Below, piece by piece: positions 43,401 to 55,599 of a stretch of 64,000 nt of DNA (position 1 is its first letter; each line of letters begins with the position of its first letter). Source of the stretch: Setaria digitata (Eukaryota; Nematoda; Chromadorea; Rhabditida; Setariidae). The translations under genes and the position numbers were made by a program. Under the pieces are notes generated by a model. It ran no database searches, had not been told where the DNA came from, and saw only the letters and a program-made list of their open reading frames with translations. The stretch lies in assembly GCA_003640385.1 (NCBI GenBank), contig RCAB01000011.1, positions 186,001 through 250,000 of the forward strand. Reading direction: 5' to 3'.

Positions 43401-45186
43401 AGAATTAGACAACTGGTAAATAATTAGTGTTATTTTTCCGAAAAGTTTGTTTTAGGTTAATGAGCTAACAAGCAGACTAGTGGATAGAGAAAACATTATT
43501 GCTGCCCAAAAGAAAGAAATAGAATTTCTCGTCAGAAAGTAAGCTCTCTCTATTCTACTTTATCTATAGAAATTGTATAAACTAACGGTGAGTTGAGGAT
43601 TGCCGGACTGGGTACCGAACAGTTTTCGTCGTGTGAGGTATGCGATCTGAGCACATCTTTGGAATCGACTGACAAAACAACCATGAAAACACTTGAGCTT
43701 GGAAAGGGTGAAAAAAATCAAGATGATTTGGAAATAAAGGTTTGCCTTTGGAATAAAAGAGTATTTCACCAAATTTAGAATCCGTTAAGCAGATTATCTG
43801 TTTCCTTGCTGTTAGCACAATTATCGACTTTGCTTGAATTTGTATAAGAAACTGTAATTGAACTTTTATCTTCAATTAAAAAGCTCGTTTCAGGAACAAT
43901 TTGGTTTCTGATAACTAGTAAAGAAAATGGTAAACCATTTTTTTAGAATTATCAGCACGTAGTTATGAGAATTATAACTATTCAAGAACTCTTCGCTAAA
44001 ACTAGAATGAAAATAAAATACAGTCAACCATTTTTTGTTTAACGATTTCGTTTAAATAACAGGGATTTTAAAGGCCATGTATCACAGAAGAGGAGTGGAC
44101 CACTTTAGGGACTTGTCTCTCTTCCTATGATTTACAAATAGATTTTGGCTTTTGATTAATTTTATTGTAGTCGAAAATTTTGTAGTTTAACTTATAGAGC
44201 AGTCATATCAGTTTGAACTTTCCTGTTTACTGTTACAATATTGTGGTGGAAAGAGTAATGAAATTTCTCCCTATTGGTTAGTAAAGTATTTCTCGAGCAC
44301 TAAAACGAGTTTTTTGTGCTTTTTTTTTGGTTTTCAGACTTGCTGGTGAGAAATATTTTTTAATTACTTTGCCATAGAACATATTCTTTACTTCTTACAG
44401 TATACTGAAATGACCACTGAAGAACTGGTAGATGTATTGACTCGTGCGAAAGCGCAGAACGAACAACTGAAGAGTGAAATGAGTTTAGTTGCCGAAAAAT
44501 ACCAACAACTTAATGAAGTTTACATTGCTGTTGTGGCCGAAAATATGAAATTAATGGCTCAATTAGCGCTGTTGTGAGTGAAGCAGCTTATTTTTTTGTC
44601 GTCAAAATATTCCGTAAAACAAAAATTTTACAGTTTAAAAGATCGTAGGATCATAGCTTTTCACCAACACAATATATTCTGAAAATGGAGAAAAGAAAGA
44701 AAACTTGCATTTTTGGTTATCTGAAAAGTTGATAATTTTTGATTCAGGGAACAGGGGACACCAACAAACATGGTCATCAAAAAGGGATCACGGAGTAATT
44801 CAGATGTTGCTAAAATAGATGAAAGCAAATGTAATCGTGAGGTAATAAGAGAAAGTTTTGAATTTCGGAGTTTAATTATATAAAAAATATGGAATCAATG
44901 GCTCAGTGTAGAAGTCTGTAAATTTTTTTTAGCACGGCTGGCAAAACTCCTTTTTGTCCAAGGAATAAATAAGAATAGGAATTTAGATTAACGTAAGTTT
45001 AGTTATTCTTTAGAATCAAATTTTTTATTGCAGCATCTAGTCGCGTTGAAGCGTGATTTGTCTGTAAGCGAGAAGCGTGTAGCGAAATTGACACGTATGG
45101 TACACGCCTTGACGGAATCAAGTGACAGCGAGCTGAGGTCAATAACGCAAGATGATTTATTTAACCCGATAATGGAATGTTTTTGA
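40451..45186 (+). CDS. TDP-43-type N-terminal domain + coiled-coil protein, 11 exons
   Basis: Predicted 463-residue protein. Exons: 40451-40472, 40659-40874, 41598-41705, 42401-42519, 42665-42828, 43142-43259, 43456-43538, 43598-43739, 44401-44573, 44748-44841, 45034-45186, all phase-consistent (1392 bases). Residues ~9-80 resemble the N-terminal domain of TDP-43: EPIEVELDQDD, VLITTL, PGAFGLYFYN and PPGDGW align with EPIEI..EDD, VLLSTV, PGACGLRYRN and APDAGW of the human protein (from memory). That DIX-like domain drives head-to-tail oligomerisation. No RRM (RNP1/RNP2) or Gly-rich tail follows. Instead residues ~155-410 are heptad-rich, charged helices with few prolines (e.g. ELTSRLVDRENIIAAQKKEI), with another helical stretch to the end. 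Expected to self-assemble, through both modules; function unknown. The exon 8 acceptor (GAG at 43597) is non-ideal and leaves a 59-base intron; other junctions are clean. Confidence 0.75.
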
Positions 45187-47766
45187 TTTCTACATCTATT
45201 TTTTTCTACTGCTTGGGTTTTGCACTGACACTTAAAGAAATATTGATGGCTTTTTTTGGGGAAGTTTAAAAAATTTATTTGCAGTGATTTATTTAAGGAG
45301 AATTTCTAGTGAGCCCTACCGCCAAACTTTAAAAGGCTTGTCACAAAGTGCGACCTACATTGTTTAATGCGTAGACCACAATTTTCCATAGTATTTTAAG
45401 GATCTAGGCTGTTTTAATGTTATTTTGTTCTTGAGAAATAAAACAGCCTTACCGCGACTATGCAACTGATAATGCTTAGAGCTGCTGAAGGAATATTGTT
45501 GAAGTGAATGTAAAATTGAAATAAAGAAGTACGTTAGTTTTAAGTGCTTTAGAATAAATAAATATAATATTTTATGGAAATTGTTTAGCGAGCGTTTTTT
45601 CATTTGCATTCCAATAGTCTCGGACTATACTTTGACTTTATGAAAAACTACCTGTATTTTTTTTTTGGCAACCTGGTCCTCATATTGGTTTCGATAGTGC
45701 ATAGTTGAATTTCCAACGATGGATTGGAATGTGCTGTGATTTTCAGCCTTAGTTTTTGGAAATTAAATTTGTGTGCATCATGTCGTGCTTTCTAACTTGA
45801 TGAAAAATATGGTATGTTTTATGTCACTTTAAAAACGCAAACCAGGGATCCAAATGCTGGTGTAACCAGTTTTAGAGGGACCAGCTGCAAATGCAACAAG
45901 AAACGCGATGAATCATTTATTCGATCATATGGATACAAAAGTTCAGGTTTGAGATTCCCCGTATACAACGGAATATTACTTGCGCAAATAAAGTAGACTT
46001 TTCAGTGGAATAAAATTGAAAAACTTTACGTTTTAAATACCATTATGCGAGACTTGCGTGGAAGTTTGTAGAGCTCCACCTGCTGTTACAAATAAAGTTC
46101 AGAAAGCTTAGTGATTATGCAGTGTCTCCGTACTCATCTTGTAGTTTTACTTGCATGAGTTCACTGTTTGGAAGTTCATTGCGCAAGCATGGTTTCACTT
46201 TTTCTTACACTTATGACAGGTAGAACTGATGAAATCGACATCTTACTTTAGGATGTTTTTATTAAAAGACAGACTTCTTTGTAATCTAATTCAGAAATCA
46301 ACTCTTTCTCCTGAATTCACAAAATTTTTTAGATTCCATTAAGAATAACAAGTTGTAAACAATTCCTACATAATTTTAGCTTTGTCAGAAAAAAAAACCT
46401 CCTTATAGAAGTTGTATTGTGATAGAGCCAATCATGCAAGATAACCTCTTATTTTTCAGATCTGATAGTTTTTGTCATCAAAACAAAATGAGCAGCTCAA
46501 AACATCTTACAGATTCAGCGTATTGTATTTTATGTCTTCTCATTCAGGACAAATAAAAGTACTAAAAATTTTGCATTCTTCAAATGACTAGTTGTACATT
46601 AATAAAGAATACAATCGCTGACAATAATAGTTCCTCACCCGAATCAATTTATTTCTGCATCCTTTTAATTACCAAGTTGTATGTAACTTGTCCGTCAGCA
46701 GTGCTTTAGAACTATTGAGTGCTTAAGAAAAAAAATCCATGGGACTTCATGTGAGGTCGACTTTTAACCAAACATTGGTGAAGAATCGTTTTACAATCGG
46801 TTAAAATGCTTAAATTTCAAAAAAGCAAAAACGGTACGGGTTTGTATGTGAAGGTAAAGGCATAATGTGCTTAGAATTATCAATCAAGTTCATTCAGCTA
46901 ACAGATCTTTCTTTACAACCATCAGGGCATAACTTAAGATTTTGAAAATGGTTTACTAAAAACTTTCGTATTTAAGGCAAACGGACAGGAGAGTTTTAAC
47001 TCAACTTTCTAAATTTACTAATCAGTAAAACCACAAAAACATCTAGAAACAGGCCCTTTAAAAGTCATTATTTCTAGTATTTGTTTAATAATTCCCATGA
47101 GTGTCACAAATAAAGAACTTAAGATCTTTTTGCAATGTGTAAATTCGAAAATTTTATCATCAGTATTAAGTGATGATATCAGGATCAGGACAGTTAAAAA
47201 AATAAGACACCAGACTTTATGCAGTTTAGACTTGATGGAAGGAATTATAAATAACTGTCTTTTAGCGTTCATTTTTAGTTTTTAGAGCTCGGAGAATGGG
47301 GACAAGTCTACGAAATAGCAGTAGGAGTATCATTTGGATAATTTCCTGCGGTTAAAGAGCCTCACTCTACAAAAGCAGAGTGCAATATGCAAAATATGGA
47401 CAAAAGAAAAAGGAAATAGGTGAAATGAAGCACTAGAACAAAACTAATTATCCTCAGGACTTCCAAAGTAACTCCAAATTTGATTTACTCCATGTCTGTT
47501 TCAATACCTTCTTGCAACAAGATCTATCCAGATATAAAAATTTTACTTGTGAATTTAATGAAAGTTAAAGATTTCATTGGTTATTTCTGATGTCAATGAA
47601 GATTAAAAAATTCACTTCACTGGTGAAGAGAAAGAACTAAGAAGAATGAGGAAGCATAAGAACGGAAGTGTGTGAAATGATTCGTTATCTCAGCAACCAT
47701 TAAGGCATGTTCTCGACGGAGGAAAAGAAGGCTCAAATAATTCTTCAATAGTTTGGTGTTTTTTGT
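45187..47766. other. Convergent spacer
   Basis: 2.6 kb between the 3' ends of the TDP-43-NTD gene and the small membrane protein gene. A single ATG-started 60-residue plus-strand frame at 45814-45996 contains GTSCKCNKKRDES but has no splice or family support. The frames at 45364-45609 and 47018-47272 are AT-rich noise. Nothing else was recognised. Confidence 0.45.
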
Positions 47767-48940
47767 TCACTGTTTCTTCTGTTTCTTCCGTTTACTACTT
47801 TTCTTTTTCTTTTTTTTGGAACCACTTTTATTTGTGTCCATTCCCGGTGTATCCGTCCCGGTTGATGGTGTTGGAGTCTATAATATTTTTTCTTTCTGAT
47901 ATGATGAAAAAAGCTATCATTTTATTGGTTTTAGACTCAAAAACCTAGTCTTCATCCATCAACACACGCTTTAAAGAAAATCTTATAATAACTATTTAGT
48001 TTGGCTACCACACCAGCAACATCGGAGAGGATTTCACTTAGAAATCATTCCGATACAAAGTAAAAATATCAAAAGCAACAGACAATGGAGAATTTCATTG
48101 GCCTATCATCCATTGTACTTTTGCTCCAAAATTCTTGTGCAGTAAAATGTTTATGATTTATAAAATGCTACCTTAAGAAAGAGAAGAAATTCAAAAGAAT
48201 TGCAAACGAAAAAGTTTCCGGAAAGCTGCCGTCAAGAAATATTTGCCGCCAACGACGGGACGTCAGTTGGTATCAGTACAACTAGGGTGGCATCTAATCA
48301 TCTTCGCGCCTATAGCTCTCGATTAATGGAGACATTCTTAGTAAATTCTTTTCGAATTGGGCATCTACGGCCAAGAATTTCAATTTTCACGCGATACGAA
48401 CACTCCCGGTTCATTGCTTTTAGCCATTACCTCAGGTCGGGAAACGAAAAGAATAAGGTGGAAACACTTGCATTAGCTTCCGCCGCTGGATCCGTAGGTT
48501 TCGTGAGACCGACTACATCTTCCTAAATATTCATCTTCATAACTTCATACTAAGTGAACTCAATTCGACAACATCTAGCGAAGCATTCTAAGAAACTTCT
48601 TGTTTTGCAAAAGGAACGACAAGAATTCATGAAAATATACGATGTAAGATGCTTACTTGTCTTGCAGCTGTCGTTATAGCACTGGCAGTATTTTTTTTCT
48701 GAAAAAGGATACACAACTAATGCTAATAACAAGTGTAACGAAAATGTTCCTTAATGAAAATATCGAATTCACCAGGTTGATGTAAGTCCAGTCAATTTCC
48801 CTTCAATAGAGAATTAATTATAAGATCGGAAGTTAAAAAAGTCTATTCATGACCATTTATTGCACGGAACGAACCTTTACAACAAAGTAGCCAATAGCAC
48901 CGACAACACATATAATTAGTAATAGGAAAAAGAATGACAT
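47767..48940 (-). CDS. Small single-pass membrane protein, 4 exons
   Basis: Predicted 91-residue protein from exons 48940-48875, 48698-48657, 48522-48466 and 47877-47767 (minus strand), all phase 0. Exon 1 is a clean N-terminal membrane anchor or signal peptide (MSFFFLLLIICVVGAIGYF followed by VVK). The middle is a short Ala/Thr/Pro-rich linker (EDVVGLTKPTDPAAEANAS). The last exon gives TPTPSTGTDTPGMD and ends in an extreme lysine tail (SGSKKKKKKSSKRKKQKKQ). A topology with the Lys tail in the cytosol would obey the positive-inside rule. I do not recognise the family; the tail resembles nothing catalytic and might bind acidic lipid or act as an ER-retention-like signal. Exon 3 could instead extend to a GTAATG donor near 48435, which would break phase with the last exon unless another exon intervenes. 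Confidence 0.5.
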
Positions 48941-49847
48941 CTTGTCCTACTGAGACCGTGCACCAGTTAGTATCTATATTGCAATGTACAATACTATATC
49001 TAAATATTCTTTTCATAGCAACCAGCAATCCCTCAAATTAGCATATGCAAAAAAGAAAGTAGGCCAGAGAGCGGCTCTAGACCACCCCTTACACATGTGA
49101 GACTTGTGTTTTCCTAGTGGGTAGCTGCGTTAAATTTCGTTTTCCTTGAGAGGATCCTACAGTTTGGGGTCGTACCGTTTTGGTCTTGTTGCTCTTCGAG
49201 AGTTCTATTTTTTCTTTGTTCTTTATTGACTGAGTTACGTGAAATCTTTTTCTGCTGTTATTTGTTAAATTTTATTATGGAATTTCACTGAATACTGCGC
49301 TATATGGTATTAAAATAGATTGAATATTATCTCTTCGTAGTTAATATTTAATTTCTTTTAATTGCTGATCAAATTCACTCTGTAATGATAATATCCACTA
49401 CTTCTAAAACACTGCTACTTTTTTCACATATATATCAGAGATGCTGTTTAATTAACGTACTGTTGGCATTACTGAAACCTTTTTTTTTTTTCTTTTTTTT
49501 TTTCAAAGAAAAAGTACAAATTTATAAACGATAGTGCAGTTCGGGAAAAATGTTAACCTACAATGTTAAATGAGATAGTTAAATAAATTGTATTAATATC
49601 GGTCGTCTCCAAGCTGAAAATCGTTCTTATCGTTAAATCCAAATGTTCATTTAGGTATTGCCGTTATTTCGTTCTTTTTTTTTCTTTTAGTTTATCGTAT
49701 ATTTTCATTTCTTTACACTAAATATTTTCTGCGCACTTGGTTTAAGCTCTAAGATTAGGAAGATCCAAATTTCAGGTCAGATGACTCACACCTTCCCCTA
49801 AATCATTTTTTTTAAATCAATTTGTGATGTGAAGTGATTTTAGAATA
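48941..49847. promoter_or_regulatory. Divergent promoter region, small membrane protein / CCM3
   Basis: About 900 bases between two divergent starts. T-rich tracts occur at about 49482-49503 and 49674-49690. A TTTTAG acceptor at 49838-49843 lies 4 bases before the CCM3 ATG, which fits spliced-leader addition. No other element could be named. Confidence 0.4.
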
Positions 49848-51706
49848 ATGGCAATGAATGAAGAAGGAGGATATCTGGGTGCAATGACATATCAGTGCTT
49901 GTACAGTGGCATATTAGACCGTGTTGCTCAAAATCGTCGAAATGACGATGGTGCTTTTCATGTAGTTCAAGTAAGGCATTTTTCATTACTATATTTTACA
50001 GTGCATTAGAATTATATTTTATAAAAAAATTATATTTTGTTTTCTTCTCTTTCCTCGTCCTTTGCTTTGAATGATAACTTTGCCTCCGCATGGATCGTAA
50101 AAAAATAATGTTGAATATTCGTGAGCATTCAAACAATGGATGTTTTATTTTATACGACTCTACACTCTTGTTGGATGATATTAATAGGTATGGTGTCTCA
50201 TAAGATGTTTTTGCAATTTATTGGAGGTATCAATTTTCGAATATCGGGTTTGTCTTATTAATTGTTTCCCATGTGTTTTTAGAATTTTCGGAATTTTGTA
50301 ATTATATCCTTCAGCGGTTACGGAATGCCTTAAGACAAGCCGATGTTATATCACCGTCTTTTTTGTTCGATTTCACGAAAGTCCTTCTAATTGACTCAGA
50401 ACTAAACATCAATCTTCAGGTAGCGCCTTTTTTCTCCTTTGGTACGATAGATTACACCCCTAGATTCGTTCTTAGCCTGACTAGAATCACCAAAATTATT
50501 TATATGATCGCACAGCGCAACATTTCCTTCAGTAGTAACTTGACTATTTTGAGTCGGTATTTCAAAAATCTTTCTGGATTTTTGCATCCGATAAATTTCT
50601 ACCGGCTGATCCCGTAGTTTAAGGGATCGATGTAAATTTGTTATTGGAAACATGTTAAATCACTTGAGATACCACTTCTGGGATCTTATATTTTTAGCAT
50701 AGCATAGAAATTCCCTAACCATTGTTTAAAAATAACATTTTTGAAGTGAATGAATGTTTTTCTTAAAGTGAATTGATGTTGATTTCTGTAATAATATGAG
50801 ACTCGTACCGTAATAGCTGCTTTAAAATTTATCGTATTTGTTGCAGGAAGCTTTCTTGCGAATGCAAGCAACTGCACCAACTGACGATTTAGAATTACCA
50901 AACCTATATCAATTGGAATATCAAGAACTTTCATCGAGGTAAGGCCTTGTTCAAAAAATTATATGAATTATGTAGCTAATCTTATTTATACTGGAATAAA
51001 TATTTTTGTTATAGTTGTATGAAGTGATTTTCTTTAGGGCAGTTGCTTTGCGGCGGGTTTTAGCTCGTGTACCTGAGGAAATGTCCGATCGACGGACCTT
51101 CCTGGAAACAATAAAGGAGATTGCCTCATCCATTAAAAAACTTTTAGATGCTACAAATGCGGTAATGCAAGTGATCCATCCGAGCGCCCAGCTTTGTAAG
51201 CAATATTTTGACTTGATAGTAGTTTTCACAGCATGAAGTTTTTCCCGTTTTTTTGTTGAATTAAGGAATTCAAAATATTTTTTCTGCTAATTCAGTGTTT
51301 TGTGAGAAATTTTGTTGTATTTACAGCTGTTGAGAAGCGGAAACGGGAATTTGTTCATTATTCAAAACGCTTTAGCAATACATTAAAAGAGTATTTCAAG
51401 GATCAGAATGCAACTCAGGTATTATTTGCATCGTTATCTCCATCTTGCCCAGTGTAATCATATAGCCGTTATTTGCTTCAAAGTTCTAGCTTATAAATTA
51501 AGTTTCAGGTTTCGATTTCGGCCAATCAGTTGATTTTCCAGACATCTTTGTTGATTAGGACTATACGAGAGAAAATGCGAAAGGTTAGTAATGAGGACAG
51601 TTTACGAGAATATTTAAACGTAGAAAATTCCTGCTATTCAAGTGTGATGACGACGCCTAGGCGAAATGTATTATTTGAATCAGAGACTTTCGCGGCATAT
51701 AGTTAG
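49848..51706 (+). CDS. PDCD10: CCM3 / PDCD10 orthologue, 6 exons
   Basis: Predicted 255-residue protein from exons 49848-49970, 50315-50419, 50847-50938, 51038-51195, 51327-51418 and 51509-51706. It matches PDCD10/CCM3 along its length: a short N-terminal helical segment, LRNALRQAD, FLRMQA..DDLELP, the strongly conserved VPEEMSDRRTFLETIKEIAS block, then REFVHYSKRFSNTLKEYFKD and SANQLIFQTSLLIRTI. PDCD10 dimerises through its N-terminus, binds GCKIII kinases (MST4/STK24/25), and uses its C-terminal FAT-like four-helix domain to join STRIPAK and CCM complexes. Human PDCD10 (212 residues) ends shortly after the LIHQTNLILQTF helix; here the frame continues about 45 more residues, ending ETFAAYS. 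A donor-like GTTAGT sits right at the start of that extension (after MRK, about 51584), so a shorter spliced form is possible. The start ATG lies directly behind a TTTTAG acceptor. Confidence 0.9.
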
Positions 51707-53172
51707 TGAAATAATTATTTGCTGCCTTCATAATTGTTACAAATTTTTCATTTGAAATAAGGACTATAAAGGCAGCAAATATTTATTTCACAAGATGAAA
51801 AGGTTAATTTATCTCGTTCGAAACATTTCATGTTATCATAACAACTTCCATTGATATGAAAAAGTTCTGTGTATGAGATCGCCATGCTAAGCATCAAACT
51901 GCATAACTGTTTTGAGAAATGGATATAAAAATGCCTTAAAATTTTGCATTTTCATTTGAATTTATTATTTAGTATTTGGTGTTGAAGTTCATTTTATCTG
52001 CTGAAACAATTTCATTTCAGCTTGAAAACTGCTAGCTACTCTATTATCTGATAAAATGGATTTTTTGCATAGTTTGGTTCATATTATGAATATTTAAATT
52101 AAGGTGAGAGTTTAGTTCTAATACTTGGAATAGTCCCATTAAAGCTTATGTAGCAGAAGCAGTGTTTGGATCACTGTGAAGTAATTAATTAATCTCATTT
52201 TTGACACGAAGTTGACATAACTATCATTTCCTAAATTTTTCTCAAGGGATTTTGCTATGTTGATTTAAAGCGGCATGTATCTTTTCAGATTGGTGCTTGA
52301 AATTAATCCGCATATTCTTAAGAATATACTGCCAGGCTCCAGTTTCTCTGGTAAAAAATCTGCGCTCTATAATTCTTATTTTCAAAATAGCTTGTGATAT
52401 TAAGTCATGTGCATACATGATGGATTATATAATTTTTATTTACAAAATATATTTAACGATTTTATGGCTTAAAAAAAAATACATATTTATCATATCTGGA
52501 CAAGGATTCATTTGTTTGCTTGTGTTCAGGTTAATTCTGCATTTCCAATCGTTAGAAAATCATAAAAATCTCTTGGCTGTTGAAAAAACATTTGTTGCCC
52601 AATTTTGTATTTGATGGAACTTCCCTGACACTAGAATTAAACTGTTTTTGTTATTATTAACTTTATTGGTTATCTTGTCGGGTCGAAAATTTTCCAGTTA
52701 ATAAGGTTTGATGATCGCTGTTTATATTTTGTATTTTGTGATACAGTGACATTAAGTTTGAATTGAACCTCTGGCGAGTAGAGGAGTTGGATTTTCAACG
52801 TCGATAAATGATGTTTCATAAATCTCACTTACTTTGTTGCAGAAGAGCGGTTGTTTTTGATTTATTTTGTATTTGTCTGTCACATTATAATATTAGCTGT
52901 CACACAAGTACAGAAAAGATTGTTTATTTTCTGTGATACATCGGCTTTTCCAAACAGCAGCCTTTAAAAATCCATTGGATAAGGCCACTCTTCTATACGA
53001 TATAAGTACAACTAGATTGCTAAGTTGTACTAGTTTTTTTAGCGTAATTTTTATAAGTAGGTGTTTTGTCTTTAATGATCTAATTAGGGATGGGCTGTGG
53101 TAGCGCTGTTCTCTGTGGTCTTTTTTTTTTCACAATAGTCATTAGCTATTGCCTTTATCCAGAGTCATATTA
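51707..53172. other. Spacer CCM3 to TSSK-like kinase
   Basis: About 1.5 kb of AT-rich DNA. The open frame 52297-52614 starts at TTG, is dominated by I/L/F/K/Y and has no splice or domain support. The CCM3 3'UTR and the promoter of the kinase gene should lie here. Confidence 0.45.
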
Positions 53173-55599
53173 ATGGCATCGTCTGAAAGTTCAACAGATA
53201 GCGAAGTAAGTAATCAGTTGTCAAACAATGGATACAAATTTAGCGAAATAATTGGTATGCCTACCGTTTACCGGTGAAACAACTTTTATTTCATTTCTCT
53301 CGATGCAATAATTGCATTAATTTGTAATGCGTTAATTTCGTAAAATGGAGTTTTAAAAACTACAGCTGTGTTTAACTGTTAAAGCACTTGGGAAAACAAG
53401 TAGAAATTGTAATTTTTATAAATTATGTACGGTCGTCGTAATATATGTTTCTTACTGATGATATTGCAAAAATAAAAAAGAAATTAGCAAAAGAAAATGA
53501 AATTAGTTTCTTTGATTTTTTATTCATCTTTGCTATAGATTTCATGTGAGGAAAACTAGCATAAAGAAAAAGGATTAATTATAATAACTTTGGTAATAAA
53601 TGCAGGGATACATTTCGTTTATACGCAGGCTAACTTTAATAAAAGTAAGCAGTCACCTCTTGAGCGTTCCTGAAAGTAAGAAAATATTTTCCTCAGGGAA
53701 GGGAACATATTCTAAAGTTCAACTGGCTTGGTCCAAAAAGCTTTCCAAAAATGTTGCAATCAAAATTATTGATAGACGGTGAGCAATTTCAATGATGAAT
53801 GCTAAATACAAAATGCTTATTTTGTCAAACTTCTGTTACTATTTTATGTTTTTAATAGGATTTAAACCGGCATTTAAAAAAGCCATCGTAGAATTATTTT
53901 ATGCTGCAATTAGGTTGAGCTAAGTGTTAAATTATAGTTGGAGTGAAAGCGGCTTCTAAACTTAGCTGTAAAAGAACTTGAAATAGAACTTATTTCGTCT
54001 TATGGTTTGTTCAGAATACAAACGGATTTCGTAATTCGTTTTCTTCCACGAGAATTGCAAATTGTACCAATGCTCAGCCATGCAAATATAATTGAAATAT
54101 ATGAGGTTGATCTTCTGAGTTCTTCCTTACAAAGAAAATGAACTACAAGCTCAGTTTGTTTACGAGTTTACGATAATTTAACATAATCAAAAATTTGTTC
54201 TCAAACCTGGCAAATTCTGAAATTTTTAAACAAATGAAATAAAAGTGAACTATTTTTGGTAAACCTTTAGATAATCGATTCAGGCTCAACAGTTTGCATC
54301 ATTCAGGAATATGCTGACAGCAAAGATTTATTGTATCAAATTAAAAAAAAGGAGCGACTCGACGAGAATGTTTCCAAATTTCTTTTTCGACAGTTACTTG
54401 AAGCGTTCATGGTAACTGAGTTTCTTGAATTTTAAAGTTTTTGATAGAAAATTTTAGCCTTATAATTTCTGCTTGCTACATCCTTTTTGTTTTAATGTCT
54501 AAAGTTTGTCAGCTTGCATAATGAATTACAATATCCCGAAATTCCCAGCTATTCATTTTAGTCATTTAAAAACTTTGTTTAGTCTTCCTCTTATCATGAC
54601 AAAGCTATGAATGAGAAAACCAAAGGTATCGTATTTAAAAGTCTTTTATTAATTTTCGTCTGATTTAAATTAAAAAAGAGCTCTAACAGACTGTTTTTTT
54701 ACCCATACTTTTTATGAATTTTAGTAATTGAAAACGCTTGAAGTGGCACACCGTGACTTGAAATGTGAAAATATATTTCTGGATAGTCACGGGAATGTTA
54801 AACTTGGTGATTTTGGATTCTCAAGAATAATGCTCGACAACGATGCATCGCACACTTTTTGCGGTTCAAGAGCCTATGCACCACCGGAGATCCTCAGGTA
54901 TTTTTCTCGACCTTTTCTTTGCAAAAATTTTTTTCAAACAAGTTTTGATATTGAATTAAAATTCGGTGGCTGTTTGATGTTTAAGATCGCAACCGTACAC
55001 GGGCTTCACAGTTGATTTGTGGAGCGTTGGTGTCGTACTATTCGTGATGGTTACTGGCCTGATGCCATACGATGATCGAAATCCGCGAAAGATGCTCTTG
55101 AAACAATTACAACATAGGTTCTTTTCCGGTATTCCTCCCTAAAAAATCATCTAATTCTGTGAAAGTTCTTTGCATTATGAATGCAGCTTTACGACTGAGT
55201 CGAAATCGTCATTCTAAAATGCATGAGTCTGTAATAAAATTTAAGAAAATAATAGTTCCTGAAGATGTCGCGTTTATTTGTTTATGTAGATGTAATCTAA
55301 ATTATTTCATCGTAAGGTCATACCTAACTTTTTTGACCACAATAATTTTTGTTTTCAAGTTAAATTGAATGAATAACAGTTAGATAGTTAGTTGATTCAT
55401 GCATTTCAGATTAACATTCCCTCGGAAGATATTAATAAGCGAGGAAGTAAAGACACTAATTTACGAAATATTGCACCCGATACCATCTCAACGCAAGCAG
55501 TATTCGGATATTGTCCAATCAGCTTGGCTTGCTGATACTCCGTACAAATTTCGAACAAGAAGCAGTTGCTGTGAAAATGATTTGCTGGAGTTTCCTTGA
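53173..55599 (+). CDS. TSSK-type serine/threonine kinase, 7-8 exons
   Basis: Exons: 53173-53254, 53697-53778, 54015-54105, 54271-54411, (54583-54625), 54744-54897, 54986-55117, 55410-55599; about 304 residues. The kinase domain covers nearly the whole protein: [12 protein letters not shown]ly loop, NVAIKII lysine, [12 protein letters not shown] catalytic loop, [39 protein letters not shown] and the LHPIPSQR late motif. The compact, tail-less layout with HRDLKCEN fits testis-specific serine kinases (TSSK). The junction before the catalytic loop is a problem. The natural reading after an ATTTTAG acceptor is a stop (TAA 54725-54727) followed by [12 protein letters not shown], where a Tyr is expected. 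A 43-base alternative exon with good splice sites restores the frame but adds about 7 residues to that loop. All other catalytic residues are intact. Confidence 0.75.

Noticed and set aside
45814..45996. 60-residue ATG frame with KCNKKRDES
   Set aside because: No introns, no domain, no regulatory context; could not be distinguished from chance.
48200..48526. Plus-strand open frame of 108 codons overlapping the small membrane protein gene
   Set aside because: It starts at TTG and is antisense to exon 48522-48466; no splice support or domain.
52297..52614. 105-codon plus-strand open frame
   Set aside because: TTG start, composition dominated by I/L/F/K/Y typical of AT-rich noise, no splice sites or homology.
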